64,000 bases of DNA from Fodinibius sediminis (GTDB lineage Bacteria; Bacteroidota; Rhodothermia; Balneolales; Balneolaceae), in assembly GCF_900182555.1 (NCBI RefSeq), contig NZ_FXTH01000005.1, forward strand, positions 241,651 through 305,650, written 5' to 3'. The notes beneath the pieces were generated by a model. That model made no database searches. It saw only the letters and a list, made by a program, of their open reading frames with translations, and had not been told where the DNA came from. Below are positions 9,207-18,945 of the stretch, one piece after another (positions within the stretch are counted from its first letter, which is position 1; each line of letters starts with the position of its first letter). The position numbers and the translations under genes are program-made.

Positions 9207-10080
9207 CGTTCTGCACCTGTTCCCTTATCTGTTCCAGGCTTTCTTTTGCCTGTACCACATACTGTGATATTTCGGAACTGTTGGCTTTGGACCCAATGGT
9301 ATTGATCTCACGGTTTATCTCCTGGCTCAGAAAATTCAGCCGGCGCCCGACGGCATTGTCGTTTTTCACGGCTTCACGGAAAAACTTAAGGTGAGATTGG
9401 GTGCGGACGATCTCTTCTGTGATGTCCATCTTGTCGACCAGTACGGCCACTTCCATCTCCAGGCGATCATCATCGATCTTATCGCTGTCAATAAGTTCTG
9501 CAATGCGCTCCAGAAGCTGTTCCTTGGCTACTGCCGAACGCCCGTCGGTCTTCTCCTGGATGATATTCAACATGCTCTCGATATGATCAACCCGCTGCAG
9601 TAAATCCTCCTCCAGCTGGCTGCCCTCCTGCCGGCGCATCTGCGTCAGCCCGGCGGTCGCTTTTTCAGCGGCTTCCTGTGTCAGCGTCCAGATCAAGCTG
9701 CGTGTCTGCTCATCCTCTTCCCGGGCCTCAAAGATATCATTGAACTCCATTAAATCACTCAGAATGACCGGCTGTTTTATGTCTGCCGCATCCCGAAGGT
9801 CGTTCAGCAGGTCCTTATATCCCCGCACCAGATTTTTATTGAATGTGACATCGGGCTGCCCGGTATCGGCTTTATCCACACGGACGGAAACATTGATTTT
9901 GCCCCGCTCCACGTGCTGCTGGAGCTGCTCCTTCAGCGTTAGCTCTTTTTCCTGGATAATCGGCGGAAGCCTGAGCGATATGTCAAGATAGCGGCTGTTT
10001 ACTGTCTTTAGCTCTACCGTTATCGAAATACCATTGGATGATGCTTCTCCGCGGCCAAAGCCGGTCATGGATGTTATCAT
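9199..10080 (-). CDS. YicC-family endoribonuclease
   Basis: The protein has the YicC signature at both ends: MITSMTGFGRGEAS with SRYLDISLRLP at the N-terminus, and the C-terminal DUF1732 block (EIVRTQSHLKFFREAV with GRRLNFLSQEINREINTIGSKA close by, read as two blocks). The E. coli member is reported to act as an endoribonuclease in RNA turnover. Length is 293 residues. It directly precedes and overlaps gmk, the usual yicC-gmk neighbourhood. Confidence 0.92.
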   Translation of the reverse strand: MITSMTGFGRGEASSNGISITVELKTVNSRYLDISLRLPPIIQEKELTLKEQLQQHVERGKINVSVRVDKADTGQPDVTFNKNLVRGYKDLLNDLRDAADIKQPVILSDLMEFNDIFEAREEDEQTRSLIWTLTQEAAEKATAGLTQMRRQEGSQLEEDLLQRVDHIESMLNIIQEKTDGRSAVAKEQLLERIAELIDSDKIDDDRLEMEVAVLVDKMDITEEIVRTQSHLKFFREAVKNDNAVGRRLNFLSQEINREINTIGSKANSSEISQYVVQAKESLEQIREQVQNVE

Positions 10081-10153
10081 ATATAGATCCCGAATAGATG
10101 AAAATTAAGCTGATTTTGGACTAAAATAATAAAGTAGCGCCCGGAATAAAATG

Positions 10154-11497
10154 TTATTGTACAGCATCAACAACCTCATCTGCGAGTTCCCGGGCTTTTT
10201 CTGCAGAGATTCCTTCGGAATATACCCGGATAATAGGCTCGGTATTTGATTTTCGAAGATGAACCCATCCGTCCTCAAAATCAATTTTGACGCCATCGGT
10301 TGTATCGGGACCTAAATCCCGGTAGACATCCTCTGCTTTTTCAAGAATTGCATCGGCATCAATATCCGCCAGCGGAATCTTGCTTTTCCGCATGACATAA
10401 TCAGGCAGGGTGTTACGGTATTCGTCGGAGGTCACCTCTCGTTCGGCCAGCAGCTGCAGGAATATGGCTACCCCCACCAGCGAGTCGCGGCCATAGTGAA
10501 GGTCGGGATTAATGACTCCTCCATTGCCCTCACCGCCGATAACCGCTTCGACTTCCTTCATCTTTTCAACGACATTAATTTCTCCGACGGCTGAGCGATA
10601 GCACTTTTGTCCATGTTTTCGGGCTATATCCTCGGTCACACGCGAAGAGGACAGGTTGGTAGCACAGTTTCCTTTCTTCTTGTCAAGTATGAAGTCAAAA
10701 GCAGCGGCCTGGGTGTATTCCTCGCCGAACAGGTTGCCTTTGTTTGTAATGAGTGCAAGACGGTCGGCATCGGGATCGGTTACCGCACCGAGATCACAGT
10801 TTTTCTCCCTGACAAGAGCACAGATGTCCTGCAGGTGTTCCGGCAGAGGTTCGGGGTTGTGGGCAAAGAGTCCGTTGGGCGTGTCATTGATTGAATAGAT
10901 CTCTTCCACACCGAGTGCCTCAAGCATGGCAGGGAGGGCGATGGCCCCGGTCCCGTTCACCGGGTCGAGTGCTACGGAAAAGTTTTTTGAGGCGATGAGA
11001 TCCCGGTTGATATAGGGAAGCTCGAGGATTTTCTGCACGTGGTAGTCCAGGGCTTCGGTGTCAGTCTCTACGCTGCCCGTCTGATCAAACCCTTTGTAGC
11101 GGTAAGACTGCTCCTCGCTTATGTTCATCACTTCACGGCCTTCTTCGGCGTTGAGAAATTCACTCTTGGCATTGAGGAGTTTCAGGGCATTCCACTCAGC
11201 GGGGTTGTGGCTGGCGGAAATGATGATGGCCCCTGCCGCATCGTGTTTATGAACAGCCATGGCTACCGTGGGGGTGGCGGACACCCCAACCTGAACAACA
11301 TCGCAACCCACGGATTGAAGCGTTGCAACGACGATGTTTTCACAAATCTGTCCGGTGACACGGGTATCCCGGCCGACAATTACCTTGCCGCCACCGGTCC
11401 ACGACCCGTAGGCCGCTGTAAATCGGCTGAGGTTTTCAGGGGTTAGGTCCGTTCCAAAAATGCCCCGGATACCCGAGACTGAAATCATTAATGCCAT
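10154..11497 (-). CDS. glmM: Phosphoglucosamine mutase
   Basis: GlmM converts glucosamine-6-phosphate to glucosamine-1-phosphate for UDP-GlcNAc and cell-wall synthesis. The 447-residue phosphohexomutase has the phosphoserine loop IISASHNPAEWNALK (Ser96), the metal loop TDPDADRLALI, the sugar loop GGEGNGGVI and the phosphate-binding RKSNTEPIIRVYSE. Length and loops fit the shorter Bacteroidetes GlmM. A phosphoglucomutase role is possible but less likely given the SNTEP sugar-phosphate loop. It is separated from yicC by 73 bases. Confidence 0.88.
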   Translation of the reverse strand: MALMISVSGIRGIFGTDLTPENLSRFTAAYGSWTGGGKVIVGRDTRVTGQICENIVVATLQSVGCDVVQVGVSATPTVAMAVHKHDAAGAIIISASHNPAEWNALKLLNAKSEFLNAEEGREVMNISEEQSYRYKGFDQTGSVETDTEALDYHVQKILELPYINRDLIASKNFSVALDPVNGTGAIALPAMLEALGVEEIYSINDTPNGLFAHNPEPLPEHLQDICALVREKNCDLGAVTDPDADRLALITNKGNLFGEEYTQAAAFDFILDKKKGNCATNLSSSRVTEDIARKHGQKCYRSAVGEINVVEKMKEVEAVIGGEGNGGVINPDLHYGRDSLVGVAIFLQLLAEREVTSDEYRNTLPDYVMRKSKIPLADIDADAILEKAEDVYRDLGPDTTDGVKIDFEDGWVHLRKSNTEPIIRVYSEGISAEKARELADEVVDAVQ

Positions 11498-11604
11498 ACT
11501 GTATGGGATGAAGTTTTAATTCTGATTGATAAGAACTATGTATTTACTGTTTTCTGCTCGAAAATCAAAGCAGGGCGGCATACACTCAATGAGCGGGATC
11601 GAGG

Positions 11605-12159
11605 TTAGGATTGTTCCGGCTTCCAGGTCTCTTCCGGGGTGTCCTGCTGCTTGTTTTCATAGCGGGCCATCACAAACAAAAAATCCGACAGCCGGTTCAG
11701 AAACCTAATGGAAAGATCCGATACCTTGCTGTTTTCGGCCTGCTGGCAGGCAACCACCTCGCGTTCGGCGCGCCTGCAGATGGTTCGGGCGATGTGAAGC
11801 GTAGCCCCGGCCTGCGATCCTCCGGGAAGGATAAAATTTTTCAGCGGGTCCAGCTCTTGCTCCATCTCATCAATGGCCTCTTCCAGGAATTCAACATCCT
11901 CCTGGCTTGTGCGCTCAATCCTTGTCTGCGAGGAAGAGGGGGTTGCCAGGTCGGCTCCGAGCACAAACAGCATCCTCTGGATCTTCTTTATGCGCTGGCG
12001 CCCGTGGTCGGAAAGCTCATAGCTGGCTGCCAGGCCCAGGAATGAGTTAAGTTCATCCACCGTTCCGTAGGCCTGGATGCGCTGCTCCGATTTGGAGACA
12101 CGCTGCCCGCCGAAGAGTGAAGTGCGTCCCGAGTCTCCTCTTTTGGTATAGATCTTCAT
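11605..12159 (-). CDS. Cob(I)alamin adenosyltransferase, PduO type
   Basis: The enzyme adenosylates cob(I)alamin with ATP to give coenzyme B12. The N-terminal ATP site is KRGDSGRTSLFGGQRVSKSE and the second site reads FILPGGSQAGATLHIARTIC followed by RRAER, both diagnostic of PduO-type transferases. Length (184 residues) is standard. No B12 synthesis gene is nearby, so it probably serves salvage of imported cobamides for a mutase or reductase elsewhere. Confidence 0.93.
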   Translation of the reverse strand: MKIYTKRGDSGRTSLFGGQRVSKSEQRIQAYGTVDELNSFLGLAASYELSDHGRQRIKKIQRMLFVLGADLATPSSSQTRIERTSQEDVEFLEEAIDEMEQELDPLKNFILPGGSQAGATLHIARTICRRAEREVVACQQAENSKVSDLSIRFLNRLSDFLFVMARYENKQQDTPEETWKPEQS

Positions 12160-12234
12160 AGATAGTGTTTGGTGATGTTTTCACGAGTAAAGTACGGAGT
12201 GATGAGCAGATTTTCAGGTCGAAGTCGGTGGCCG

Positions 12235-12852
12235 TCATGAGCCCCTTATATACCCCGGTCCATTTCTCTGAACCTCTATGCCGAGGTGATTCAACTGCTG
12301 GAGCCTGTCCCGGAGTGCCTCTGATTGTTCGGCGCGGCAGGCCAGGGTGAGCGTGACTTTTTCCAGGTAGGTGGCATTCAGTTCTTTGAGATCAAAAGAA
12401 TTTTTAAGCTGCTCAATATGGTTTTGGAGTTCATAGCTGTAGGAGACGATAAAGTTCCGGGTTGGAATTATTTTTACAAACGTGGCCTGGGCAAGGCACC
12501 GTTCGGCGGCGGCCCCGTAGGCATTGATGAGGCCCGACTTTCCCAGGTTGGTTCCCCCGTAGTACCGGACGACTACACATCCGCAATTCACCGCCTGGTA
12601 CGACTTGAGCTGGTTCAGGATGGGCAGGCCCGCGGTGCCACCGGGTTCTCCGTCGTCTTGGGCAAACTCCCTGAGGTCGGTTGGGTCGATGCGCCAGCCA
12701 TAGCAGTGATGGGTGGCGTCCGGGAAGTCAGATTTTATATCAGAGAGTCGATTGTTAAAATCCTCCTGAGAGAGGGCCGGGAAGAGAAAGCCAATAAATT
12801 TTGACCCCTTTTCTCGGAAGGAGGTACGATAGGTTTTCTGGACAGTCTGCAC
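12235..12852 (-). CDS. YigZ / IMPACT family protein (UPF0029)
   Basis: The 205-residue protein has the IMPACT N-terminal domain (SFREKGSKFIGFLFP, then HHCYGWRID, FAQDDGEPGGTAGLPIL and VVVRYYGGTNLGKSGLINAYG as separate motifs) and the small C-terminal DUF1949-like domain. The family is linked to translation control in eukaryotes, but the bacterial role is uncertain. It is 75 bases upstream of the cobalamin adenosyltransferase on the same strand. Confidence 0.92.
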   Translation of the reverse strand: MQTVQKTYRTSFREKGSKFIGFLFPALSQEDFNNRLSDIKSDFPDATHHCYGWRIDPTDLREFAQDDGEPGGTAGLPILNQLKSYQAVNCGCVVVRYYGGTNLGKSGLINAYGAAAERCLAQATFVKIIPTRNFIVSYSYELQNHIEQLKNSFDLKELNATYLEKVTLTLACRAEQSEALRDRLQQLNHLGIEVQRNGPGYIRGS

Positions 12853-13059
12853 AGGTAATAACGGCTTAGATTGCGGAGGTTGTCAGTGAAAATTACGCTC
12901 TAATTTAGAATATTTCTGAATAAGATTTAAAGATTAAAACAATAAGACCAAACCTTGCCTTTTTATCCATTTCGCCTCATCTTCAACCCTTGATAAACGG
13001 ATCCGTGCGTTGGCTTAATACCACGGATTAACTGACATTTTTAACCATGGGCATCAGTG

Positions 13060-13758
13060 ATGGCATCATTTCTAAAAGCGCTTAAGTCACAAGTCGGGCG
13101 GAAACTATTAACAGGAATTACTGGTCTTGGGCTTATCATCTTTATTATCTTTCATCTTCTGGGGAATCTCCAGCTCTTTGGGGATGCACAGGCGTTCAAT
13201 GAGTATACTTATACCCTGGAGAGCCTGGGATGGATCCTGTACATTCTGGAGGCCGGTTTGGTGGTCGCATTTCTGCTGCATGCCTATTTGGGAATTTCCA
13301 TCTGGCTAAAGCGGCGGCGATCGCGTCCCAACGGTTATGAGAAATACCAGAGCAAAGGCGGCCCGAGCCACCAGACCTGGGCATCGAGATCCATGATCTT
13401 TACCGGGACGGTGCTTCTTATTTTCCTGGTTACCCACATCAGTACCTTTAAATTCGGAGCTACAGAGACGATCATGCTTAACGGGCATGAAGCCCGCGAT
13501 CTGAAAACACTGGTTATAAATACCTTCCAAAACCCGCTCTATGCTTTTGGATACACGGCGGTGATGGTGTTGCTGGGCTTTCATCTGGGGCATGGATTTT
13601 GGAGCGCCTTTACCTCTCTGAGTATGAAGCATACCCAGTATTCCGCCCTCATTTATTCGGTCGGGATCGTGTTTGCCATCCTGATGGCGGTTGGATTTTT
13701 GTTTATCCCGCTGTACATCTATTTCGCAGGGCCTGATGCAGCATTAATCTCGTATTGA
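13060..13758 (+). CDS. sdhC: Succinate dehydrogenase cytochrome b subunit
   Basis: SdhC is the membrane anchor and quinone/haem-binding subunit of complex II. This 232-residue protein is a type-B single anchor with about five membrane helices (near 20-40, 58-80, 110-130, 160-180 and 205-230) and several helix His residues (for example in FHLLGNLQLF and HAYLGI). The ATG at 13060 is preferred to the GTG one codon earlier. It heads sdhCAB; this architecture in Bacteroidota is used with menaquinone. Confidence 0.93.
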   Translation: MASFLKALKSQVGRKLLTGITGLGLIIFIIFHLLGNLQLFGDAQAFNEYTYTLESLGWILYILEAGLVVAFLLHAYLGISIWLKRRRSRPNGYEKYQSKGGPSHQTWASRSMIFTGTVLLIFLVTHISTFKFGATETIMLNGHEARDLKTLVINTFQNPLYAFGYTAVMVLLGFHLGHGFWSAFTSLSMKHTQYSALIYSVGIVFAILMAVGFLFIPLYIYFAGPDAALISY

Positions 13759-13845
13759 TATGACATGGAACACGGGTCAGGCAAATGGAATGATTGATAT
13801 TACAACTGTCGATACCGTTTCTGTAAATTTAACTAGGATTACATT

Positions 13846-15765
13846 ATGAACTTAGATTCCAAAGTTCCTTCCGGGCCGTTAGAAGACAAATGGTCCAAAC
13901 ATCTGAAAGATATTAAACTGGTTGCACCCAACAACAAGCGCAAGCACGATGTTATCGTGGTAGGTACCGGCCTGGCCGGGGGGTCTGCAGCGGCGAGCCT
14001 GGCAGAACTGGGCTATAATGTGAAAAGCTTTTGTATTCAGGATTCTGCGCGTCGCGCCCACAGTATTGCCGCACAGGGAGGGATCAATGCGGCCAAGAAT
14101 TACCCCAACGATGGAGATACCATCTGGCGGCTGTTTTACGATACCATCAAAGGGGGCGATTACCGGTCCCGGGAATCCAACACCTATCGGCTTGCGCAGA
14201 TTTCAAACGAAATTATTGATCAGGCCGTGGCGCAGGGTGTTCCTTTTGCCCGGGAATACGGTGGATTGCTTGCTAACCGGTCGTTCGGAGGCGCCCAGGT
14301 ATCGCGGACCTTCTACGCCCGTGGACAAACGGGACAGCAGCTCTTGCTTGGGGCCTACCAGGCTATGATGCGCCAGGTGCATGACGGTAAGATCGAGATG
14401 TATACCCGCCATGAGATGCTTGACCTGGTGATGGTTGGCGGAAAGGCCCGTGGTATTGTGACGCGTGACCTTGTATCCGGTGAAATTCAGCGCTGGATGG
14501 CGGATGCTGTCGTGCTGGCCACCGGAGGCTATGGAAATGTTTTTTATCTGTCCACCAATGCCAAGAATTCCAATGTGACCGCGGCATGGCGATGCCACAA
14601 ACGGGGTGCTGGTTTTGCCAATCCCTGTTATGTGCAGATTCACCCGACCTGTATTCCGGTTTCCGGGGATTATCAGTCCAAGCTGACCCTGATGAGTGAA
14701 AGCCTGCGGAACGACGGACGTGTATGGGTTCCCAAAAAGAAAGGGGATGACCGCCCCCCGAATGATATCCCGGAAGAAGAACGATATTACTATCTCGAGG
14801 AAAAATACCCTGCTTTTGGAAACCTTGTACCGCGTGATGTAGCTTCACGTAATGCCAAGATCGTCTGCGACAAGGGAATGGGTGTGGGCCCGACAGGAAG
14901 GGCCGTCTACCTGGATTTCCGTGATGCCATCAAACGGGACGGACGAAAGACCATCTCCGAAAAGTATGGCAATCTTTTTGAGATGTACGAAAATATTACC
15001 GGCGACAATCCCTATGAAGTGCCCATGCGCATCTTCCCGGCCGTACACTATACGATGGGTGGCCTTTGGGTCGACTATAACTTAATGAGCAATGTCCCGG
15101 GGCTGTTTGTGGCCGGCGAAGCCAACTTCTCCGATCACGGAGCCAATCGCCTGGGCGCAAGCGCCCTGATGCAGGGGCTTTCGGATGGCTATTTCATTAT
15201 TCCCTACACCGTTGGAAACTACCTGGCCGATGCAGAGCTTGATGAGATCGATACTACTCACCAGGCTTTTGATGAAGCCGCGGCCAATGCCCAGCAACAT
15301 ATTGACAAGCTGCTGGGGGTTCAGGGCGACAAGAGCGTCATTGATTTCCACCGTGAACTCGGACAAATCATGTGGGATAAGGTTGGTATATCCCGCAATG
15401 AAGAAGGGTTGAAGCAGGCTATCAGTGAGATACAGGAGCTTCGTGAGGAGTTTTGGCAAAATGTACGTGTGCCCGGCGAAGCTGCCAACTATAACAAGTA
15501 TCTGGAGTTTGCCGGCCGTGTGGCCGATTTTCTTGAGCTGGGTGAGCTGATGGCACGGGATGCCCTGCACCGTGATGAATCTGCCGGCTGCCACTTGCGT
15601 GAGGAGCACCAGTCGGAAGAAGGAGAAGCGATCCGTAATGATGAGGAGTATTCGTATGTGGCTGCCTGGGAATTCCAGGGAGTCAACGGGCAGCTGCAGG
15701 AAGAACTGCACAAAGAGAATCTTGAGTTTGAGTTTGTTGAATTGAAACAACGAAGTTACAAATAA
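13846..15765 (+). CDS. sdhA: Succinate dehydrogenase flavoprotein subunit
   Basis: SdhA binds covalent FAD and oxidises succinate to fumarate on the cytosolic face of complex II. The dinucleotide fold [20 protein letters not shown] starts near residue 36. The FAD-attachment motif [14 protein letters not shown] follows, and the catalytic stretch contains QIHPTCIP and SESLRNDG with its Arg. [12 protein letters not shown] and [17 protein letters not shown] close the fold. The 639-residue length fits the long type-B flavoproteins. It lies 87 bases after sdhC. Confidence 0.97.
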   Translation: MNLDSKVPSGPLEDKWSKHLKDIKLVAPNNKRKHDVIVVGTGLAGGSAAASLAELGYNVKSFCIQDSARRAHSIAAQGGINAAKNYPNDGDTIWRLFYDTIKGGDYRSRESNTYRLAQISNEIIDQAVAQGVPFAREYGGLLANRSFGGAQVSRTFYARGQTGQQLLLGAYQAMMRQVHDGKIEMYTRHEMLDLVMVGGKARGIVTRDLVSGEIQRWMADAVVLATGGYGNVFYLSTNAKNSNVTAAWRCHKRGAGFANPCYVQIHPTCIPVSGDYQSKLTLMSESLRNDGRVWVPKKKGDDRPPNDIPEEERYYYLEEKYPAFGNLVPRDVASRNAKIVCDKGMGVGPTGRAVYLDFRDAIKRDGRKTISEKYGNLFEMYENITGDNPYEVPMRIFPAVHYTMGGLWVDYNLMSNVPGLFVAGEANFSDHGANRLGASALMQGLSDGYFIIPYTVGNYLADAELDEIDTTHQAFDEAAANAQQHIDKLLGVQGDKSVIDFHRELGQIMWDKVGISRNEEGLKQAISEIQELREEFWQNVRVPGEAANYNKYLEFAGRVADFLELGELMARDALHRDESAGCHLREEHQSEEGEAIRNDEEYSYVAAWEFQGVNGQLQEELHKENLEFEFVELKQRSYK

Positions 15766-15866
15766 CAGAACACGGACAGGTTGGCTGCATCGATGCTTCC
15801 CCGCGAAGTTCCACGATTCAGACGCAGGTAGGTTGTGTTCTTATTTTTAGGTAAAACAATTGAATT

Positions 15867-16634
15867 ATGGCTGACACATTTACCCTTCATTTGAAAGTTT
15901 GGCGCCAGGCCGGTCCCGATCAGGACGGAAAATTGGTTGATTATACGGTAGACAATGTCAATGAGCATATGTCATTTCTGGAGATGCTCGATGTTCTCAA
16001 TGAACAGATTGTCGCCGAAGGACGGGAAGAGCCCATAGAATTTGACTATGACTGCCGCGAGGGCATCTGTGGATCCTGTGACCTGGTCATCAACGGCCGG
16101 GCGCACGGCCCCAAGGCGATGACCTGTACCTGTCAGCTGCACATGCGTAACTACAGCGACGGGGATACCATCGTGATTGAACCGTTTCGTGCGAAAGGCT
16201 TTCCGGTGATCAAAGACCTGGTTGTGGACCGAAGCGCCTTTGACCGCATCATTGAGGCGGGGGGCTACGTGTCTGTCAGGACGGGGGCAGCACCCGATGC
16301 CAATTCCATACCAATCGAAAAATCGGTTGCGGATACGGCTTTTGATTATGCCACCTGTATTGGATGCGGGGCCTGTGTAGCTGCCTGCCCGAATTCTTCG
16401 GCTTCCCTGTTTACCGGGGCCAAGCTGGCACATCTCAATCGATTGCCGCAGGGCGAACCGGAGCGTAAAAGGCGAACGGTCGCAATGGTTGAGCAGATGG
16501 AGAAAGAGGGTTTTGGCGACTGCTCCAACTACGCAGAGTGTGAGGCGGTATGCCCCAAAGGCATTTCGATCTCAGCCATTGCTGAGATGCGCCGAAATTA
16601 TATGAAGGCAGCTTTTGCAGGCGAAGAACTTTAA
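15867..16634 (+). CDS. sdhB: Succinate dehydrogenase iron-sulfur subunit
   Basis: SdhB passes electrons from FAD to the quinone site through three clusters. The 2Fe-2S ligands lie in [15 protein letters not shown] and the later TCTC. The 4Fe-4S and 3Fe-4S ligands lie in [15 protein letters not shown] and CEAVCPKGI. Length is 255 residues. The 101-base gap to sdhA contains a distant 7-bp complementary pair (AGAACAC at about 15769 and GTGTTCT at about 15835) followed by a T-rich run; this might tune the relative expression of sdhB. Confidence 0.97.
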   Translation: MADTFTLHLKVWRQAGPDQDGKLVDYTVDNVNEHMSFLEMLDVLNEQIVAEGREEPIEFDYDCREGICGSCDLVINGRAHGPKAMTCTCQLHMRNYSDGDTIVIEPFRAKGFPVIKDLVVDRSAFDRIIEAGGYVSVRTGAAPDANSIPIEKSVADTAFDYATCIGCGACVAACPNSSASLFTGAKLAHLNRLPQGEPERKRRTVAMVEQMEKEGFGDCSNYAECEAVCPKGISISAIAEMRRNYMKAAFAGEEL

Positions 16635-16649
16635 TTCCCCTTAGCGGAA

Positions 16650-16700
16650 ATCTCTGCCAGGGATGGTCACAATCCCGGCAGAGAGATGTTTGGTGTTCTT
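16650..16700 (+). terminator. Probable terminator of the sdhCAB operon
   Basis: ATCTCTGCC plus GGGAT (16650-16664) pair with ATCCC plus GGCAGAGAGAT (16672-16687) to form a long stem with a 7-base loop, 16 bases after the sdhB stop. A T-rich stretch with interruptions follows. It lies between sdhB and the convergent proC stop and could act on both strands. Confidence 0.55.
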
Positions 16701-16713
16701 TCTTTCCTTCCTC

Positions 16714-17514
16714 TTATCGGATTTTCTCGATCTTTTCGTAGGAGATTTTAATTCCTTTGATCAGGGCAGAGCTCAAGCCGTTATGTTCCATCTCGTTGAG
16801 ACCGGCGATGGTACAGCCTTTGGGCGTAGTGACCTTGTCGATTTCATGCTCGGGATGGCTGTCGGAGTTTAGCAGCAGGGCTGAAGCTCCAAGTGCAGTC
16901 TGCGCGGCGATAAGCTGGGCCTCTTCTGCATGAAAGCCGACCTCAATACCGCCCTGGGAAGCCGCCCGAATATAGCGCAGAAAAAAGGCGATACCACATG
17001 CCCCCAGTACGGTCGAGGCTTCCATCAGTTCCGAATTAATGACCAGCGTTTTACCGAGGGTTTCAAACAGTTCTACTACTTCCTGTTCGGCCTCTTTGTG
17101 GGGCGTCTGCTCAATACAGGTCATAGCCTGGTTGATGGCTGCTGCGGTATTGGGCATAACCCGTATGACAGGAAAGCCTGAGCCGGTCAGTTCGGTAATC
17201 TCTTCTCCCGTCACCCCGGCCATAGTGGATATGAGGATATGTTTCTGGGGATCCAGATCGGATTTTACTTCATTGATGAGGGCCTCAATCTGCGTCGGTT
17301 GAACAGAAAAAATGACCAGATGGGCGGCATCCACCGCGGCGGCATTGTCGGAGGTGACGGTGATACCGCTGTCTTCCAGGTAGCTGATGTGCTTGGTATT
17401 TCGCCGGGTGATGGTGACATCGTATTTTGAGGAGGCATCATCAGTGCGGGCAAGTCCTTCTGCCAGCGCGGTTCCTAAATTTCCTCCGCCGAGAATTGCT
17501 ACTTTTGTTTTCAT
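16714..17514 (-). CDS. proC: Pyrroline-5-carboxylate reductase
   Basis: ProC reduces pyrroline-5-carboxylate to proline with NAD(P)H. The Rossmann motif is ILGGGNLGTALAEGL at the N-terminus. Further family motifs are VIRVMPNTAAAINQAMTCIE and, near the C-terminus, a helix segment ending DKVTTPKGCTIAGLNEME. Length is 266 residues. It is the last gene of the arginine operon, 17 bases after argH, so proline and arginine synthesis from glutamate appear to be co-expressed. Confidence 0.95.
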   Translation of the reverse strand: MKTKVAILGGGNLGTALAEGLARTDDASSKYDVTITRRNTKHISYLEDSGITVTSDNAAAVDAAHLVIFSVQPTQIEALINEVKSDLDPQKHILISTMAGVTGEEITELTGSGFPVIRVMPNTAAAINQAMTCIEQTPHKEAEQEVVELFETLGKTLVINSELMEASTVLGACGIAFFLRYIRAASQGGIEVGFHAEEAQLIAAQTALGASALLLNSDSHPEHEIDKVTTPKGCTIAGLNEMEHNGLSSALIKGIKISYEKIEKIR

Positions 17515-17531
17515 TGGGCTATCAGTTGTGT

Positions 17532-18824
17532 TTAAGATTGATTATATGCTTGATTGAATTTCTTTTTGATTTCCTTATTGCAGAGATTGCCAATACTTCC
17601 CTCATGGGTGTGTCTGAGTTTTTTGTCGGGCCTGAAGGTTCCTTTTGCAATCGCTTCTCCCACTTTCTGGTAAGCTTCCCGAAAGGGGACATTGCGCATA
17701 ACATTCTTGTTTACCTTTTCTACGCTGAAGAGGTAATCGTATTTCTCATCATGGATGACGTTGGGATTAACCTGTACCTGTCCAAACATAAAATGGCTGA
17801 TGTTAAGGCACGACTTGAGCATTTTCACAGCAGGGAAGAAGGTGTCTTTCAGCAGCTGGAAATCACGGTGATAGCCGTTGGGCAGGTTATTGGTGATCAA
17901 AATAAGTTCGTTGGGCAGGTTCTGGATGCTGTTGCATTTGGCTCGAACCAGCTCAAAAACGTCCGGATTCTTTTTATGCGGCATAATGCTTGAACCGGTG
18001 GTAAGTTCATCCGGGAAAGACAGAAAACCAAAGTTTTGGCTCATGTACAGGCAGACATCCATAGCCATCTTCGAGAGTGTAGCGGCCACAGAACTCAGGG
18101 CAAAACTTGTGCTCTTTTCGAGCCTGCCACGACTCATTTGGGCGGCTACCGAATTATATTTGAGGGTTTCAAAGCCCAGTAAATCGGTGGTCATGGTCCG
18201 GTCCAGCGGCAGGGAGGTACCGTAACCAGCTGCAGATCCCAGCGGATTTTGATCGGCAATGCGGTAGGCTGCGTTCAGCAGGTGCAGGTCGTCGATAAGA
18301 GACTCCGCATAAGCACCAAACCACAGTCCGAATGAGGAGGGCATGGCCACCTGCATGTGGGTATAACCGGGGATGATAACGTCCCTGTGCTGTTCACTGA
18401 GCGATATGAGCCGTTTGAACAGCTCTTTGACAAGTTCTTTGATTTCAAGGATCTGGTCTTTTACATACAAATGCAGGCATACCAGAACCTGGTCGTTTCG
18501 GGAACGGCCGGCATGAATTTTTTTCCCCGTCTGACCCAGCTTCCGGGTGAGCTCATATTCAATTTTTGAGTGAATGTCTTCAAAGTCTTCCTCTATGGTG
18601 AAAGATCCCTCCTCCACCTCGTCCAGCAGGTTGTCGAGCTCGCTGAGAAGGTCATGCGACTCCTCGTCAGACAGGATCCCGATGCTATTCAGCATCCGGG
18701 CATGTGCTTTAGAAGCCCGCAGGTCGTATTCGGCAATTTCAAGATCCAGCACGCGATCATTGCCGACCGTAAACTGTTCGATAACCTCACTGGTTGCTTG
18801 TTCTCCTTTGTCCCAAAGTTTCAT
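17532..18824 (-). CDS. argH: Argininosuccinate lyase
   Basis: ArgH splits argininosuccinate into arginine and fumarate. The superfamily signature GSSIMPHKKNPDVFELVR is intact, with DIHSKIEYEL and HAGRSRNDQ earlier in the protein. Length is 430 residues, slightly short of the usual 450-460. A 121-base gap separates it from the upstream deacylase gene, the largest gap in the operon; an internal promoter there is possible but none is obvious. Confidence 0.95.
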   Translation of the reverse strand: MKLWDKGEQATSEVIEQFTVGNDRVLDLEIAEYDLRASKAHARMLNSIGILSDEESHDLLSELDNLLDEVEEGSFTIEEDFEDIHSKIEYELTRKLGQTGKKIHAGRSRNDQVLVCLHLYVKDQILEIKELVKELFKRLISLSEQHRDVIIPGYTHMQVAMPSSFGLWFGAYAESLIDDLHLLNAAYRIADQNPLGSAAGYGTSLPLDRTMTTDLLGFETLKYNSVAAQMSRGRLEKSTSFALSSVAATLSKMAMDVCLYMSQNFGFLSFPDELTTGSSIMPHKKNPDVFELVRAKCNSIQNLPNELILITNNLPNGYHRDFQLLKDTFFPAVKMLKSCLNISHFMFGQVQVNPNVIHDEKYDYLFSVEKVNKNVMRNVPFREAYQKVGEAIAKGTFRPDKKLRHTHEGSIGNLCNKEIKKKFNQAYNQS

Positions 18825-18945
18825 GATTTCGTTGGTGCTTGATTAGGGGTTAACAGGTTCTTGACAGATAAAGATTTTTGGTGATGGCCAGTCCGTGCTT
18901 ATCGGGCTTTCGTCCCGCGGCGGCCTGTTCTGTAACGTGTGACAA